From assembly GCF_002699985.1 (NCBI RefSeq), contig NZ_LKBT01000018.1, positions 1-64,000 on the forward strand: DNA of 64,000 nt. Reading direction: 5' to 3'. Under the pieces are notes generated by a model. That model was not told where the DNA came from. It made no database searches and saw nothing but the letters and a program-made list of their open reading frames with translations. How positions within the stretch are numbered: position 1 is the first letter of the stretch; each line of letters begins with the position of its first letter. The stretch is from Pseudomonas sp. ICMP 561. Lineage in GTDB: Bacteria > Pseudomonadota > Gammaproteobacteria > Pseudomonadales > Pseudomonadaceae. The position numbers and the translations under genes are program-made. Of the stretch, positions 19,624-29,330 are shown in pieces.

Positions 19624-20030
19624 TGGAATGCTCCGATTTTAAAAAGCTGACCGAACGTGTGGGCTCGGCGAAGTTGTAACTCTTTATGTCGGCACACCGA
19701 ATTACATACGGGTGACCGCTATTAGGGGTGGGTGCATTAGGCGTTCAAGGCGTTCCCCGTCATTGCGCAGGTCGCTACTGCACAAATCAGAAACAGTGAA
19801 TCGACCGCTGATAAATGAACGCACAGTGGCCCGCGAACTGCTGGTTGGCAAAGACCTGTGTGTGGAGAATTGGAAATGCTGAGCGCCCTGCTCTGCCGGG
19901 CTTTGCAGCCAAACGACGGCATGGTCTGGGCGTGAACATAGATGGGGAATCAAGGAATACTGCGTGCTGCTTTCAAGACGCGCGACGAGGGTCGTCAGCA
20001 TGATCTGAGCCTCAATTATTATTATTTTTT

Positions 20031-20050
20031 GTCATATGTTGTCATATGAC
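20031..20050. promoter_or_regulatory. Candidate operator between the divergent aldarate genes
   Basis: gtcatatgttgtcatatgac contains a perfect 10-bp palindrome, gtcatatgac, and an adjoining near-copy, gtcatatgtt, in direct order. It lies in the 730-bp divergent gap between tctC and the MFS permease. The pattern fits a GntR-like dimer site, but no regulator gene is nearby. The remainder of 19624-20355 shows no supported gene. Confidence 0.55.
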
Positions 20051-20355
20051 TTGAGCTTTTCTACCAAGCAGCCGTACTGCTGTCAATGTGCGATCGGCTG
20101 GTGATAAATACCTTTCAACTGTCTGTCGTGAACTCCGATCATAGAAGCGCTATGGCTTCAGTCCCAGAATTGAAGACATTCAGGCACGAATAACTTCAGG
20201 TCAGTTAAAAGATGTGTTTTTTTGAGTCGTACGATAACTTACCCGTCTCGGACTATCCCAGCTCATGCTGACCAGGCGAGCAGGCGTCACCGGTCAGCTT
20301 CGCGGAGTCGAAAACAAAAATAACAACGTGTTCGATCATTGGAAGATCAAGCCAT

Positions 20356-21690
20356 ATGCCTGAAACCAAACCGGGCCGGGTCCGTTACTCGATCCTGCTG
20401 ATGCTGTTTTTTGTCACATCAGTGACGTTCGCCGACCGCTCCAGCCTGTCCATTGCCGGTTCTGCCTTGCAGGCTGATTTAGGAATTGACGCGCTGACCC
20501 TCGGCTATATTTTCTCGGCGTTTGGCTGGGCCTACGTGATCGGCCAGATTCCTGGAGGCTGGCTGTGCGACCACTTTGGTGCGCGTCGGGTGTACGGCAT
20601 CGCGCTGTTCAGTTGGTCGCTATTTACCCTGATACAGGGGTTTGTCGGCGTGTTACCGCTGAGCTGGACAATCGTCAGCCTGTTCCTCCTCAGGATGGCG
20701 GTGGGCTTTGCCGGCGCCCCCTGTTTCCCAGGTAACGCCCGGATAATTGCCGCCTGGTTTCCAAGCGCAGAGCGCGCCACGGCAACGGCCATTTCCAGTT
20801 CAGCGCAATACTCTGCCACGGCGATCTTCGCCCCCTTGATGGGCTGGGTCGTCCAGGCCATGGGCTGGCAGTACGTGTTCATCGTGCTCGGTGGATTTGG
20901 TCTGCTGTTCAGCATCCTCTGGTTCAGGGTCATCCATGGGCCACGTGAGCATCCGACGATCACCCAGGCCGAATTCAGCCATATAGCATCCGGTGGCGGA
21001 TTGCTGGACCTTGAGCCTCGCGTGGGTGATGCCACCGAATCGCAGTGGCGTTACCTCAAGTTGCTACTGAGCCACCGAACGCTGATAGGCCTTTACCTGG
21101 GCCAGTACTGCAACAATGCGATCACCTATTTTTTCCTGACGTGGTTCCCCGTTTATCTGGTGCAGGCGCGCGGCATGACCATCCTGTCCGCCGGTTTCTT
21201 CACCGCCTTGCCAGCGATCAGCGGTTTCGTGGGTGGCGTCCTGGGAGGTTTGATATCCGACGGTCTGCTGCGTTGGGGCTATTCCCTCACACTGGCCCGC
21301 AAGCTCCCCATCGTCTGTGGCCTGCTGCTGTCGAGCAGCATGGTGCTGTGCATTTACGTTCAGAGCGACGCAGCCGTGGTCGGGCTTATGGCCCTGGCAT
21401 TCTTTGGCAAAGGCTTCGGCTCGCATGGCTGGACGCTAGTCGCCGATACCTCGCCGCGCCAGATCATCGGCCTCTCGGGCGGTCTGTTTAACACCTTCGG
21501 CAACTTGGCGGCGATCACTACGCCAATTGTGGTTGGTTATCTGGTCAGTCGCACCGGCTCGTTTGATTCGGCGTTGGTTTACGTCGCGGCCAACGCTCTG
21601 CTGGCGGTGTTTTTCTATCTGGTTGTGGTGGGCCGTATTTACCGGATTGATCTGGAGAATGGGTCGGGCGGTTCGGCCGTCAAGGATTGA
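20356..21690 (+). CDS. MFS transporter, anion:cation symporter family (aldarate permease-like)
   Basis: A 444-residue, 12-helix permease. The N-terminus (RYSILLMLFFVTSVTFADRSSLSIAG) and the loop between helices 2 and 3 (WAYVIGQIPGGWLCDHFGARRVYG) are typical of the ACS family that includes the glucarate/galactarate permeases GudP and GarP. It is divergent from the tct-dehydratase operon and 45 bp upstream of an FAD oxidase gene, so it probably imports a sugar diacid or a related hydroxy acid. Having both an MFS and a Tct transporter for the same pathway is redundant. Confidence 0.88.
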   Translation: MPETKPGRVRYSILLMLFFVTSVTFADRSSLSIAGSALQADLGIDALTLGYIFSAFGWAYVIGQIPGGWLCDHFGARRVYGIALFSWSLFTLIQGFVGVLPLSWTIVSLFLLRMAVGFAGAPCFPGNARIIAAWFPSAERATATAISSSAQYSATAIFAPLMGWVVQAMGWQYVFIVLGGFGLLFSILWFRVIHGPREHPTITQAEFSHIASGGGLLDLEPRVGDATESQWRYLKLLLSHRTLIGLYLGQYCNNAITYFFLTWFPVYLVQARGMTILSAGFFTALPAISGFVGGVLGGLISDGLLRWGYSLTLARKLPIVCGLLLSSSMVLCIYVQSDAAVVGLMALAFFGKGFGSHGWTLVADTSPRQIIGLSGGLFNTFGNLAAITTPIVVGYLVSRTGSFDSALVYVAANALLAVFFYLVVVGRIYRIDLENGSGGSAVKD

Positions 21691-21735
21691 ACTCATCGGT
21701 TTTCATTTTGGGCTAACAATAAGAAGGAACGTGTC

Positions 21736-23154
21736 ATGAGTCATGTGAGCGAAGCATTGATACAAGCACTTGAGCAGGTAGTCGGCTCACCGGGCCTGAT
21801 CCAGGACCCAGAGCGCATGCAGAGCTATTTGAGTGACTGGCGCAACGCCTACTGTGGCAAGGCGGCGCTGGTGGTGCGTCCAGCCAGCACCGCTGAGGTC
21901 GCTGAGGTCGTACGTTTGTGTCGAGAAGCCGGCGTGGCGCTGGTACCCCAGGGGGGTAATACAGGATTGTGCGGAGGCTCGATTCCGGACAATTCGGGCA
22001 CTCAGGTCGTGTTGTCACTGACGCGCATGACCGCGATTCGCGCCATCGACGCGGCCAATGAAACCATCACTGTAGAAGCCGGGGTAATCCTGCAACGCTT
22101 GCAGGAGGCTGCCACTGAAGTGGGCCGCCTGTTTCCGCTCTCGCTGGGCGCCGAAGGCAGTTGCACTGTTGGTGGCAACCTGGCGACCAACGCAGGCGGG
22201 ACCGCCGTCTTACGCTATGGCAACATGCGTGACCTCACCCTGGGGCTTGAAGTGGTGCTCGCCGATGGGCGTGTGTGGGATGGTTTGCGCGGCCTGCGCA
22301 AGGACAACACAGGTTATGACCTCAAGCACCTGTTCATAGGTTCGGAGGGAACGCTGGGAATCATCACTGCTGCCGTGCTCAAACTGTTTCCCGCAGTGCG
22401 CAGTCTGACCACTGCATGGGTGGCGTTGCCAAGCCCACAGGCAGCGGTCGACCTGATCGGCCGCATGCGCACATTGTGTGGCGATCGCCTGACCGGATTT
22501 GAACTGATGTCGCGGCAAAGCGTGGAGTTCGTTCTGCAGCACGTGGCGGGTTGCAACGATCTGTTCAACGAAGTTCACCCCTGGTACGTATTGATAGAGC
22601 TCAGTGACACCCTGATTGACGCGAATCTGGGCCAAATGCTGGAAGACGGGCTGGGCGAAGCGTTAGAACAAGGTGAAACACTAGACGCCGTAGTTGCCAG
22701 CAACGAGGCCCAGGTCGCGGCACTGTGGGCATTACGCGAAGGCATATCGGAAGCCCAGAACCATGAAGGCCCTAGCCTGAAACACGATATCAGTGTGCCC
22801 GTCAGCAGCATTCCCGCATTCATTGAGGCAACTGACCGTAAGCTCAAAGAGGCTTTTCCGGGCGTGCGAATTGTCGCTTACGGGCACGTCGGGGACGGCA
22901 ACCTGCATTACAACATCAGCAAACCTGTGGGCACAGAAGATGTACCTTTCAAAGCCCATGCCGACGCGATCATGCACGTCATTTACGATGCAACAGTCGC
23001 GTTTGCAGGCAGCATCAGCGCCGAGCATGGTCTCGGACAAGCCAAGCGGGACGCCGCTCAGCACTACAAGGCGCCGCTGGAACTGGAACTGATGCGAACC
23101 CTCAAGCAAGCCCTTGACCCGGACGGTTTAATGAACCCCGGCAAACTGCTGTAA
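21736..23154 (+). CDS. FAD-linked 2-hydroxyacid dehydrogenase (GlcD/D2HGDH-like)
   Basis: A 472-residue flavoprotein with a PCMH-type FAD domain (QGGNTGLCGGSIPD near 73-86, GGNLATNAGGTAVLRYGN near 142) and the FAD-oxidase C-terminal domain (AYGHVGDGNLHYN with its metal-binding histidines, AGSISAEHGLGQ, MNPGKLL end). Members oxidise D-lactate, glycolate or D-2-hydroxyglutarate and pass electrons to the quinone pool or a flavoprotein. It is co-oriented with the permease 45 bp upstream; the start follows AAGGA. Its place in aldarate catabolism is inferred from position. Confidence 0.9.
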   Translation: MSHVSEALIQALEQVVGSPGLIQDPERMQSYLSDWRNAYCGKAALVVRPASTAEVAEVVRLCREAGVALVPQGGNTGLCGGSIPDNSGTQVVLSLTRMTAIRAIDAANETITVEAGVILQRLQEAATEVGRLFPLSLGAEGSCTVGGNLATNAGGTAVLRYGNMRDLTLGLEVVLADGRVWDGLRGLRKDNTGYDLKHLFIGSEGTLGIITAAVLKLFPAVRSLTTAWVALPSPQAAVDLIGRMRTLCGDRLTGFELMSRQSVEFVLQHVAGCNDLFNEVHPWYVLIELSDTLIDANLGQMLEDGLGEALEQGETLDAVVASNEAQVAALWALREGISEAQNHEGPSLKHDISVPVSSIPAFIEATDRKLKEAFPGVRIVAYGHVGDGNLHYNISKPVGTEDVPFKAHADAIMHVIYDATVAFAGSISAEHGLGQAKRDAAQHYKAPLELELMRTLKQALDPDGLMNPGKLL

Positions 23155-23195
23155 CACCGGGGCCCGGCCAAAAAGCTTGGGGGTGAGATGACGTT

Positions 23196-24545
23196 TCAAG
23201 CTCTTTTATGAAACGTTATCTTCCCCCAAATCAAACCTATGACTGCTGCAACCGAAGAGGCGGCCAGCACGCTGAGCTTGGCGGAGGACAGTAATGCAGC
23301 ATCGGAAAACGCCAACGATGCAATAAAAATAGACATAGTGAAGCCAATCCCTGCCAGCAGACCAACTAGCCCTACTCCACTCCACGTCACACCATCAGGC
23401 AACTTGCAGATGTTCAGTTTGACCAGAGCAAAGCTGGCCAGCATAACGCCCAACGGTTTTCCAAGCACCAACGCCAGCATCACGCCCATAAACACCTTCT
23501 GGGAAAGCGCCTCATCCAGATTGGCGCCCGCAAAGCTCACCCCGGCGTTAGCCAGTGCGAACAGGGGCATGACGCCAAAAGCCACCCAAGGGTGCAACCC
23601 AACCTGGATTCGCTGAACGGGTGGCAGCACTTCGCGCTGCGCGTGGCGCAATTGCTTGAGTGGTTCTGCGACGGCCTGCGGATTATCTTTGGCCTGAGAA
23701 AAGCGGTCCATTAACTCATGGAAGGTCCGCCCGATTGTTTCCAGTGGACGCTCCGTTGCGGGCTTGGAGTTCACCGGGGTCATGAGCCCAAGGATCACTC
23801 CCGCCAGCGTTGGATGAACTCCAGTCTTCAGCAGGCCAAACCAGACGATGGCACCCGGCACAACATAGGCATATGCCTTGCCTATGCCCATTCGCTGTAA
23901 AACCAATACCAGCGCCAAACCGCCCAACGCGACTACCAGCCCTAGATAATCCAGGCTCTCGGTGTAAAAAATCGCGATGATCAAAATCGCGACGATGTCA
24001 TCAATAATGGCCAGTGCCAACAGCAGAATCCGCACGCCACTTGGGATAGATTTCCCCAGCAAGGCGAGTACTCCGACGGCAAAAGCAATGTCAGTCGCGG
24101 TAGGCACAGCCCAGCCAGCACTCGCCTCGCTACCGTGATTAAGCAGCGTGTAGATGATCGCCGGCATCATGACACCGCCCAGCGCCGCCCCTAAAGGCAG
24201 TGTCGCGAGTTTCATATTCGCCAGTGCGCCGTCCTTGATCTCTTGGCGGATTTCAGCGCCAACCACCAAAAAGAAGATCGTCATCAGGCCATCGTTCACC
24301 AGAAAATGAAGTGAGCGGGAGACGCTGAAATCACCCACCCCCAAGGTGACCTGCGTGTGCCAGAAATGCTCATAGGATTCGGCGACCGGACTATTGGCCC
24401 AAATCAGCGCCGCCAAGGCCGCGAGCAAAAGTACGATCCCGCTGACCGCTTCAATATGAGAGAACCGCTCCAGCGCAGAAAACGCACGTTCGGTTAAAAC
24501 CTGAGGACGGGGAATAGCTGCAGAGGCCGAGTTTTTTTCAGACAC
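23196..24545 (-). CDS. nhaA: Na+/H+ antiporter NhaA (copy 1)
   Basis: A 449-residue inner-membrane antiporter exporting Na+ or Li+ in exchange for protons. The ion-binding aspartates are present in PTATDIAFAVG and LAIIDDIVAI, and the conserved lysine in LGKPLGV. It carries an insert of about 40 charged residues in the middle (around PLETIGRTFHELMDRF) that the second copy at 33456 lacks, so the two are not a recent duplication. The start is GTG, seven bases after GGAG; that ribosome site sits inside the candidate riboswitch at 24546-24622. The gene lies downstream of the ClC gene on the same strand. Confidence 0.95.
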   Translation of the reverse strand: MSEKNSASAAIPRPQVLTERAFSALERFSHIEAVSGIVLLLAALAALIWANSPVAESYEHFWHTQVTLGVGDFSVSRSLHFLVNDGLMTIFFLVVGAEIRQEIKDGALANMKLATLPLGAALGGVMMPAIIYTLLNHGSEASAGWAVPTATDIAFAVGVLALLGKSIPSGVRILLLALAIIDDIVAILIIAIFYTESLDYLGLVVALGGLALVLVLQRMGIGKAYAYVVPGAIVWFGLLKTGVHPTLAGVILGLMTPVNSKPATERPLETIGRTFHELMDRFSQAKDNPQAVAEPLKQLRHAQREVLPPVQRIQVGLHPWVAFGVMPLFALANAGVSFAGANLDEALSQKVFMGVMLALVLGKPLGVMLASFALVKLNICKLPDGVTWSGVGLVGLLAGIGFTMSIFIASLAFSDAALLSSAKLSVLAASSVAAVIGLIWGKITFHKRA

Positions 24546-24622
24546 GATAACGCTCCGTTGGCGGCCCGACCAACGTTTGAATTTAACCTGCGCAGTGCCG
24601 TATGCAACAACGCACCCAGCGC
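24546..24622 (-). promoter_or_regulatory. Candidate cation-sensing riboswitch of nhaA copy 1
   Basis: Reading toward the gene, this 77-nt leader shares the ordered blocks cgctgggtg, gcaggtt, ggtcgggccgcc and gttatcg with the leader of the other nhaA gene (33369-33455). A stem cgttgg/ccaacg encloses tcgggccg; an alternative stem aacg/cgtt would enclose the Shine-Dalgarno GGAG. Mutually exclusive helices over the ribosome site are a typical switch layout. nhaA-associated riboswitch classes that sense lithium have been described; class membership here needs a covariance-model search. Confidence 0.65.
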
Positions 24623-25038
24623 GATCATAAGAAGCTGGTGGATGAGATGCAAATTGCCATGGCTCAACGGGCCCTGTGTGGCATGGCTTATCCGGCGAGC
24701 GCTTACCGCCTCTGCAACACCCATGAAAGTCGCGACACAGGTTACGTAAACCACAAATCCGCTTCGCAGATCGACTCAGGCTGTAAGCTGGTTTACCTAC
24801 GCGTCCTTACAGTGGAAGACCTGTTCGATGAATTCTTCGCCCCCATCCCCAGAGATGGGTGCGCCGCTACTGAAAGTGGATGTGCGCCTGATGAAGACGC
24901 TTGTCAGCCTTTCACACACTCCGAAGCTTTCCGGAAGCCGTGCGTCAAGCATGCGGATCGTCTACTCAAACACACCAATAGCGCGCTTGCTCTGCAAGAG
25001 GTTAAAAACCAACTTCGGCCCAACCGTTGGTGGTTTAG
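24623..25038. other. Intergenic region between clC and the nhaA leader
   Basis: No supported gene. Plus-strand frames in this stretch run into the ClC coding sequence in antisense and lack initiation signals. It may hold the promoter of nhaA copy 1. Confidence 0.4.
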
Positions 25039-26361
25039 CTACTGTCTGGCCTGGCGCGACGCTGATTCATCCGCAGAGGTCTGGATAAAGCCACGAGCCA
25101 ACTGCTGATACAACTCAGGCCCCATTCTTGAACTCACTGCCTTTGCGATCAGGGCGACAGCCATAAGGCTGATCACCATAGAATGGCTGTCAATCATCTC
25201 CATGACGATGATCGCGGACGTGATAGGCGACTGGGTAACAGCAGCCAAAAAACCGACCATGCATAGGGCGATCATGGGCTGCGCAGCCAGGCCGAACAGA
25301 TCAGCGACGTTTGCACCTACGGCGGCACCCACGGCCAGGGCCGGGGCAAATATGCCGCCGGGAATGCCCGAGAAATAAGTCACCACCGTGGCAAGAAAAC
25401 GCGTGATTAGGGCGTGCCACGGCAGGCTGATTTCGGAGGCAATGACATGGGACGTGATGCCGTAGCCACTGCCAAAAGACATGCCACCGCTTAGCCAACC
25501 CAATATCGCCACAATCAAGCCACAGATACCAGCGAACCAGACAGGATGCCGGGCGCGCCACTCCCAGACTACAAATCGACGATGTCGCTGAGGCCACAGC
25601 AGCATTCGGCTGAACAACCCGCCTAACAGCCCGCAGCCGACACCGATCGCCATCACTGGCAAGACAATATCGACATTGATGCCCTCTATGTCGAAATGAC
25701 CGAAATAGTTGTAATTACCTTGCAAGGCAATTGCGACCATCCCCGACAGGATTATGGTACTGAGCAGCACCCCGCTGGTGCGGGTTTCCAGCTTGCGCCC
25801 CAGCTCTTCCACAGCGAAGGCGATGCCGGCCAGCGGGGTGTTGAACGCGGCCGCAATACCTGCCGCACCGCCGGCCAGAATGAGGTCCTCAGCGCGAATG
25901 ATCCGGGCGTTGGGCAAGAACCGATGAAAGAAATGCATGATCGAGGCCGCGACCTGCACGGAGGGGCCTTCGCGCCCAGCCGAAAAGCCTCCAGTCAACG
26001 CCAATGTGCCGAGCCCTATCTTGGCGAAGGCTATCCGCAGCGACACCAGACCGTCCACGCACTTGCCCTGATGAACCAAGCGTGTCGCCGCAATCACCTG
26101 CGGGATTCCACTGCCCTGAGCACCGACAAAGAAACGTGTAGTGAGCCACACCACCAGCATGCCGATCAGTGGGGTGTAAATGAAGGGTAGCCACGGCCGC
26201 TCTGCAGCCTGTTGGGCAAATTGCGCCAGTGCCATATCGGCTAAACGAGCAAACATAACTACCAGCAGGCCCGCCATGGTTGCGGCCGCCCAAAGCGTAA
26301 TACGAGTGCGCCAGCGCATCGATGCGAAACGACGGCGTATCAGTATTATCGGTTTGATCAC
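25039..26361 (-). CDS. ClC-family chloride channel/transporter
   Basis: A 440-residue membrane protein with the three ClC selectivity signatures in order: GSGIPQV (about residue 83), GREGPSVQ with the gating glutamate (about 128) and GIPGGIFAPALAVGA (about 330). This set suggests a Cl-/H+ exchanger like E. coli ClcA. Chloride exchange supports acid resistance and would complement the nearby Na+/H+ antiporters. It begins with GTG (26361) after a weak GGAAG; a later in-frame ATG is possible. No fluoride-riboswitch pattern was recognised upstream. Confidence 0.93.
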   Translation of the reverse strand: MIKPIILIRRRFASMRWRTRITLWAAATMAGLLVVMFARLADMALAQFAQQAAERPWLPFIYTPLIGMLVVWLTTRFFVGAQGSGIPQVIAATRLVHQGKCVDGLVSLRIAFAKIGLGTLALTGGFSAGREGPSVQVAASIMHFFHRFLPNARIIRAEDLILAGGAAGIAAAFNTPLAGIAFAVEELGRKLETRTSGVLLSTIILSGMVAIALQGNYNYFGHFDIEGINVDIVLPVMAIGVGCGLLGGLFSRMLLWPQRHRRFVVWEWRARHPVWFAGICGLIVAILGWLSGGMSFGSGYGITSHVIASEISLPWHALITRFLATVVTYFSGIPGGIFAPALAVGAAVGANVADLFGLAAQPMIALCMVGFLAAVTQSPITSAIIVMEMIDSHSMVISLMAVALIAKAVSSRMGPELYQQLARGFIQTSADESASRQARQ

Positions 26362-26597
26362 TCGATGGCTTCCAGTTGCGGTTCAGCACTATGTGTTAGC
26401 AAGACTACCCAATTAAACGTTCACGTCCAAATCCCCAGCGCCGATGTTTGCACGCCTATGCTACCGAGACCGGACAGCTTTACGGTTCTCGCTACACACC
26501 TGCGCAGACGTTGGTTAGCAACTCGCCAACCTATTTACTGGCATCAAATCCAGCGCAATGACGCTGCATAAAGCCATAACAAGACGGGGCACTCCCA

Positions 26598-27068
26598 ATG
26601 AGAGCAACGCCGCGCTTCACCCTTCTGGCCGGTACGGCAACCCTGGCAGTCGCAACCACCGTGGCACAGGCTGCATCGGTTTTTATCAATGTACCCGCCA
26701 GTGCCACAAGCGTGGTTTATTATCCGATCGGGGTTGCCCTTTCACACATCTACGGTGAAGCAATACCGAGCGTGGAGAGTTGGCTTTTGCCCTCGGTGAT
26801 TCGGTTGCCGACGCAGGGCCTGCTGTTGGGTGAGGCCCGGGTCCGTGGGGCTGGCGCGGGCATGGAGATCCCGCCAGACGCACAACTTCAAAACGGCAGC
26901 TGGCATTACCAACGTCAACTATCGCCCCTGCAGCCGCTCAAACTTGCTCGCACGCCGGAAGCTGGTGACTTCCAGCTGTGTTTCGATGGCACCTGCCACT
27001 TGATGAGCGAATGGGTAGGACTACCCAGCAGCAGTGACGCGTCAATAGAGCTCTGGAGCTGTACGTAG
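26598..27068 (+). pseudogene. Chimera: TAXI-type TRAP receptor N-terminus joined to DUF1850 C-terminus
   Basis: The 156-codon frame starts with a signal peptide and then SVVYYPIGVALSHIYGEAIP, typical of residues 35-60 of TAXI-family TRAP solute-binding proteins. Instead of continuing for another 260 residues it shifts at about residue 57 into GEARVRGAGAGMEIPPD... FQLCFDGTCHLMSEWVG... IELWSC, which matches DUF1850, the small protein usually encoded next in TAXI-TRAP operons. The simplest reading is an in-frame deletion removing most of the receptor gene and the start of the DUF1850 gene. No TRAP permease gene follows. The frame itself is open, so a secreted hybrid could be made. Family recognition is from memory. 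Confidence 0.6.
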
Positions 27069-27558
27069 GACCAAAGCCGCGTCTGCGACTCACCTGACAA
27101 AAAAACGGTTGGATAAAAAGCGTGCATTAATCTGCATTAAGAAAAATTTAGTTTAAAGGACGGGCTGACCGGCCCAAAATCCTGTCGCCTTTAGAAGGCA
27201 TGCCATGATTGCATATTGCCTGAGTAGCCTTTTAGCACTGCGCACGCCGCATGATTTCTTATTCAATCATCAGCTCGAATGTTCAGCGTTCTGACGGACA
27301 TAAACGATCGCTTACCAGACCTGTGACCGCAGCCTGGTTTACCTCATAAAGTTGTTCTCAAGGGTGGCATGGCTTCGCTCCAGAGATTGCAACTGACACT
27401 GATCCCCCGATTGCTCGGGCGGACAACCCACACCCTCGGCATCTGACAGCCGATTGATTGTTCGATCCGACCGGGGAACCAAATATCTCGTTCTACCCTC
27501 GGAACAGCGGGCATCAATACAAATGCACGCAATGCGTGCCCTAACCAAGGAGGCTCTC
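27069..27558. other. Intergenic region upstream of the BCCT gene
   Basis: About 490 bp without a supported gene. It includes an AT-rich patch near 27100-27160 that may hold the promoter for the transporter at 27559. Confidence 0.4.
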
Positions 27559-29229
27559 ATGGGTCAAAATCCAAAGGATGATCTACCCGTCAATCCTCAG
27601 CCCGTCAGTGAGGACGGCATCCCTGCTCCCAGCGGAGCCGCTAATCTCATTGATACCGACTACGTCATCGGCCAGGACAACATAAAGGGTGACTTCTCCT
27701 TTTCGCTCGATATCCATGGCAAAGTTTTCATCATTTCAGCAGCCGCAATATTGCTGTTCGTCATTCTGACATTAGCGCTACAGAATGAGGTCGAACCCCT
27801 TTTCAGCTCCATCCGCAACTGGCTGACCGGGCACCTTGCCTGGTTTTTCATGAGCGTGGCGAACGTGTTTGTTGTGCTGTGTCTGGCGTTGATTGTTTCC
27901 CCGTTGGGCAAGGTTCGCCTGGGCGGAAGAGACGCCAAGCCAGACCATACTTACATTGGTTGGTTTTCAATGCTCTTTGCCGCCGGCATGGGTATCGGAC
28001 TGATGTTTTATGGCGTTGCCGAACCTATGTCGCATTACGCGGCGTCAATGGGTGGTGTCACTCTCGATGCGAATGGAGTTCGTACCGACTGGGCTCCGCT
28101 GGCAGGTGCTGCAGGCGATATGAAAGGGTCCGCCGACCTGGCGATGGCCTCAACGATCTTCCACTGGGGACTGCACCCTTGGGCGATCTACGCGATTGTC
28201 GCCCTGTCCCTCGCTCTTTTTTCTTACAACAAGGGCTTGCCGCTCTCAATACGCTCGATCTTCTATCCATTGCTGGGCGAGCGTGTCTGGGGATGGCCAG
28301 GGCATATCATCGATATCCTCGCGGTTTTCGCCACGCTATTCGGATTGGCGACCTCACTGGGGATCGGCGCGGAACAGGCCGCTGCGGGGATTGAGTACCT
28401 GTTCGGTATCAAGTCCACGAACCTGAGCAAGGTAGTGCTGATCATTGGCATCACAATGGTCGCACTATGGTCAGTGTTGTCAGGTCTGGATAAAGGCGTG
28501 AAGCTGCTGTCCCAGATCAACATGGGTTTGGCGCTGTTGCTGCTGCTGTTCATTATTGTAGTGGGCCCGACCCTGGCAATTTTCAGCGGGTTCTTCAAGA
28601 ATCTGGTGACCTACGCAGAGTACCTTCCGGCACTATCCAACCCTTTCGGAAGAACTGACACCGAGTTCACCCAAGGCTGGACTGCCTTCTATTGGGCCTG
28701 GTGGATCAGTTGGTCGCCCTTTGTCGGGATGTTTATCGCCCGTGTCAGTCGTGGTCGAACAGTTCGAGAGTTCCTGGTCTCAGTGTTGTTGGTACCTACA
28801 CTCGTTTCAGTATTGTGGATGACGACGTTCGGCGGAACGGCGATTGACCAAGCTACGGTCCAAGGATTTGTCGGTGTCAAGGATGCCGTCCTGGAGCTCA
28901 AATTGTTCGCAATGCTTGGGCATTTACCGCTCAAGGACATCACCTCGTTTCTGGGGATTATCCTGGTCATTGTCTTCTTCATTACGTCGTCTGACTCCGG
29001 GTCCCTGGTGATCGACACCATCACAGCTGGTGGCAAAGTCGACGCACCTGTTCCACAGCGCGTTTTCTGGGCAGTCATCGAAGGCGTGATCGCCATCGCT
29101 TTGTTGCTCGGTGGTGGTCTGGTGGCACTGCAGGCGATGGCAGTTTCAACCGGTCTGCCCTTCGCGATCGTGCTGATGCTGGGGTGCATTTCACTGATCA
29201 AAGGCCTGATGTCTGAGCCTCGATCGTGA
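27559..29229 (+). CDS. BCCT-family choline/betaine/carnitine transporter
   Basis: A 556-residue, 12-helix secondary transporter for quaternary ammonium compounds. Family hallmarks are GMGIGLMFYGVAEPMSHY (substrate region, helix 3) and YWAWWISWSPFVGMFIARVSRGRTVREF (helix 8 tryptophan box and helix 9). The ATG at 27559 is preceded by AAGGAGG at ideal spacing; the frame is open 35 codons upstream but without that support. The C-terminus is short, ending soon after the last helix, so it lacks the long cytoplasmic osmosensing tail of BetT; this favours constitutive or sodium-linked uptake. It sits in a block of ion and osmotic-stress genes. Confidence 0.92.
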   Translation: MGQNPKDDLPVNPQPVSEDGIPAPSGAANLIDTDYVIGQDNIKGDFSFSLDIHGKVFIISAAAILLFVILTLALQNEVEPLFSSIRNWLTGHLAWFFMSVANVFVVLCLALIVSPLGKVRLGGRDAKPDHTYIGWFSMLFAAGMGIGLMFYGVAEPMSHYAASMGGVTLDANGVRTDWAPLAGAAGDMKGSADLAMASTIFHWGLHPWAIYAIVALSLALFSYNKGLPLSIRSIFYPLLGERVWGWPGHIIDILAVFATLFGLATSLGIGAEQAAAGIEYLFGIKSTNLSKVVLIIGITMVALWSVLSGLDKGVKLLSQINMGLALLLLLFIIVVGPTLAIFSGFFKNLVTYAEYLPALSNPFGRTDTEFTQGWTAFYWAWWISWSPFVGMFIARVSRGRTVREFLVSVLLVPTLVSVLWMTTFGGTAIDQATVQGFVGVKDAVLELKLFAMLGHLPLKDITSFLGIILVIVFFITSSDSGSLVIDTITAGGKVDAPVPQRVFWAVIEGVIAIALLLGGGLVALQAMAVSTGLPFAIVLMLGCISLIKGLMSEPRS

Positions 29230-29330
29230 TACCTGACAGGGTGAGTTGACAAAATCTGAAATTAATTCGTCTGCGAGACGCGTAACTCTGCAAAGGAGTT
29301 GCGCTTTCGCGGGACACTATTGAGGGTCGC

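Noticed and set aside
19702-20001. 99-codon minus-strand frame upstream of tctC, considered as a regulator remnant
   Set aside because: No helix-turn-helix or ligand-domain motif could be recognised and there is no good start; left as intergenic.
24602-25108. 168-codon plus-strand gene between nhaA and clC
   Set aside because: Starts inside the candidate riboswitch in antisense, ends inside the ClC coding region in antisense, and has no Shine-Dalgarno site.
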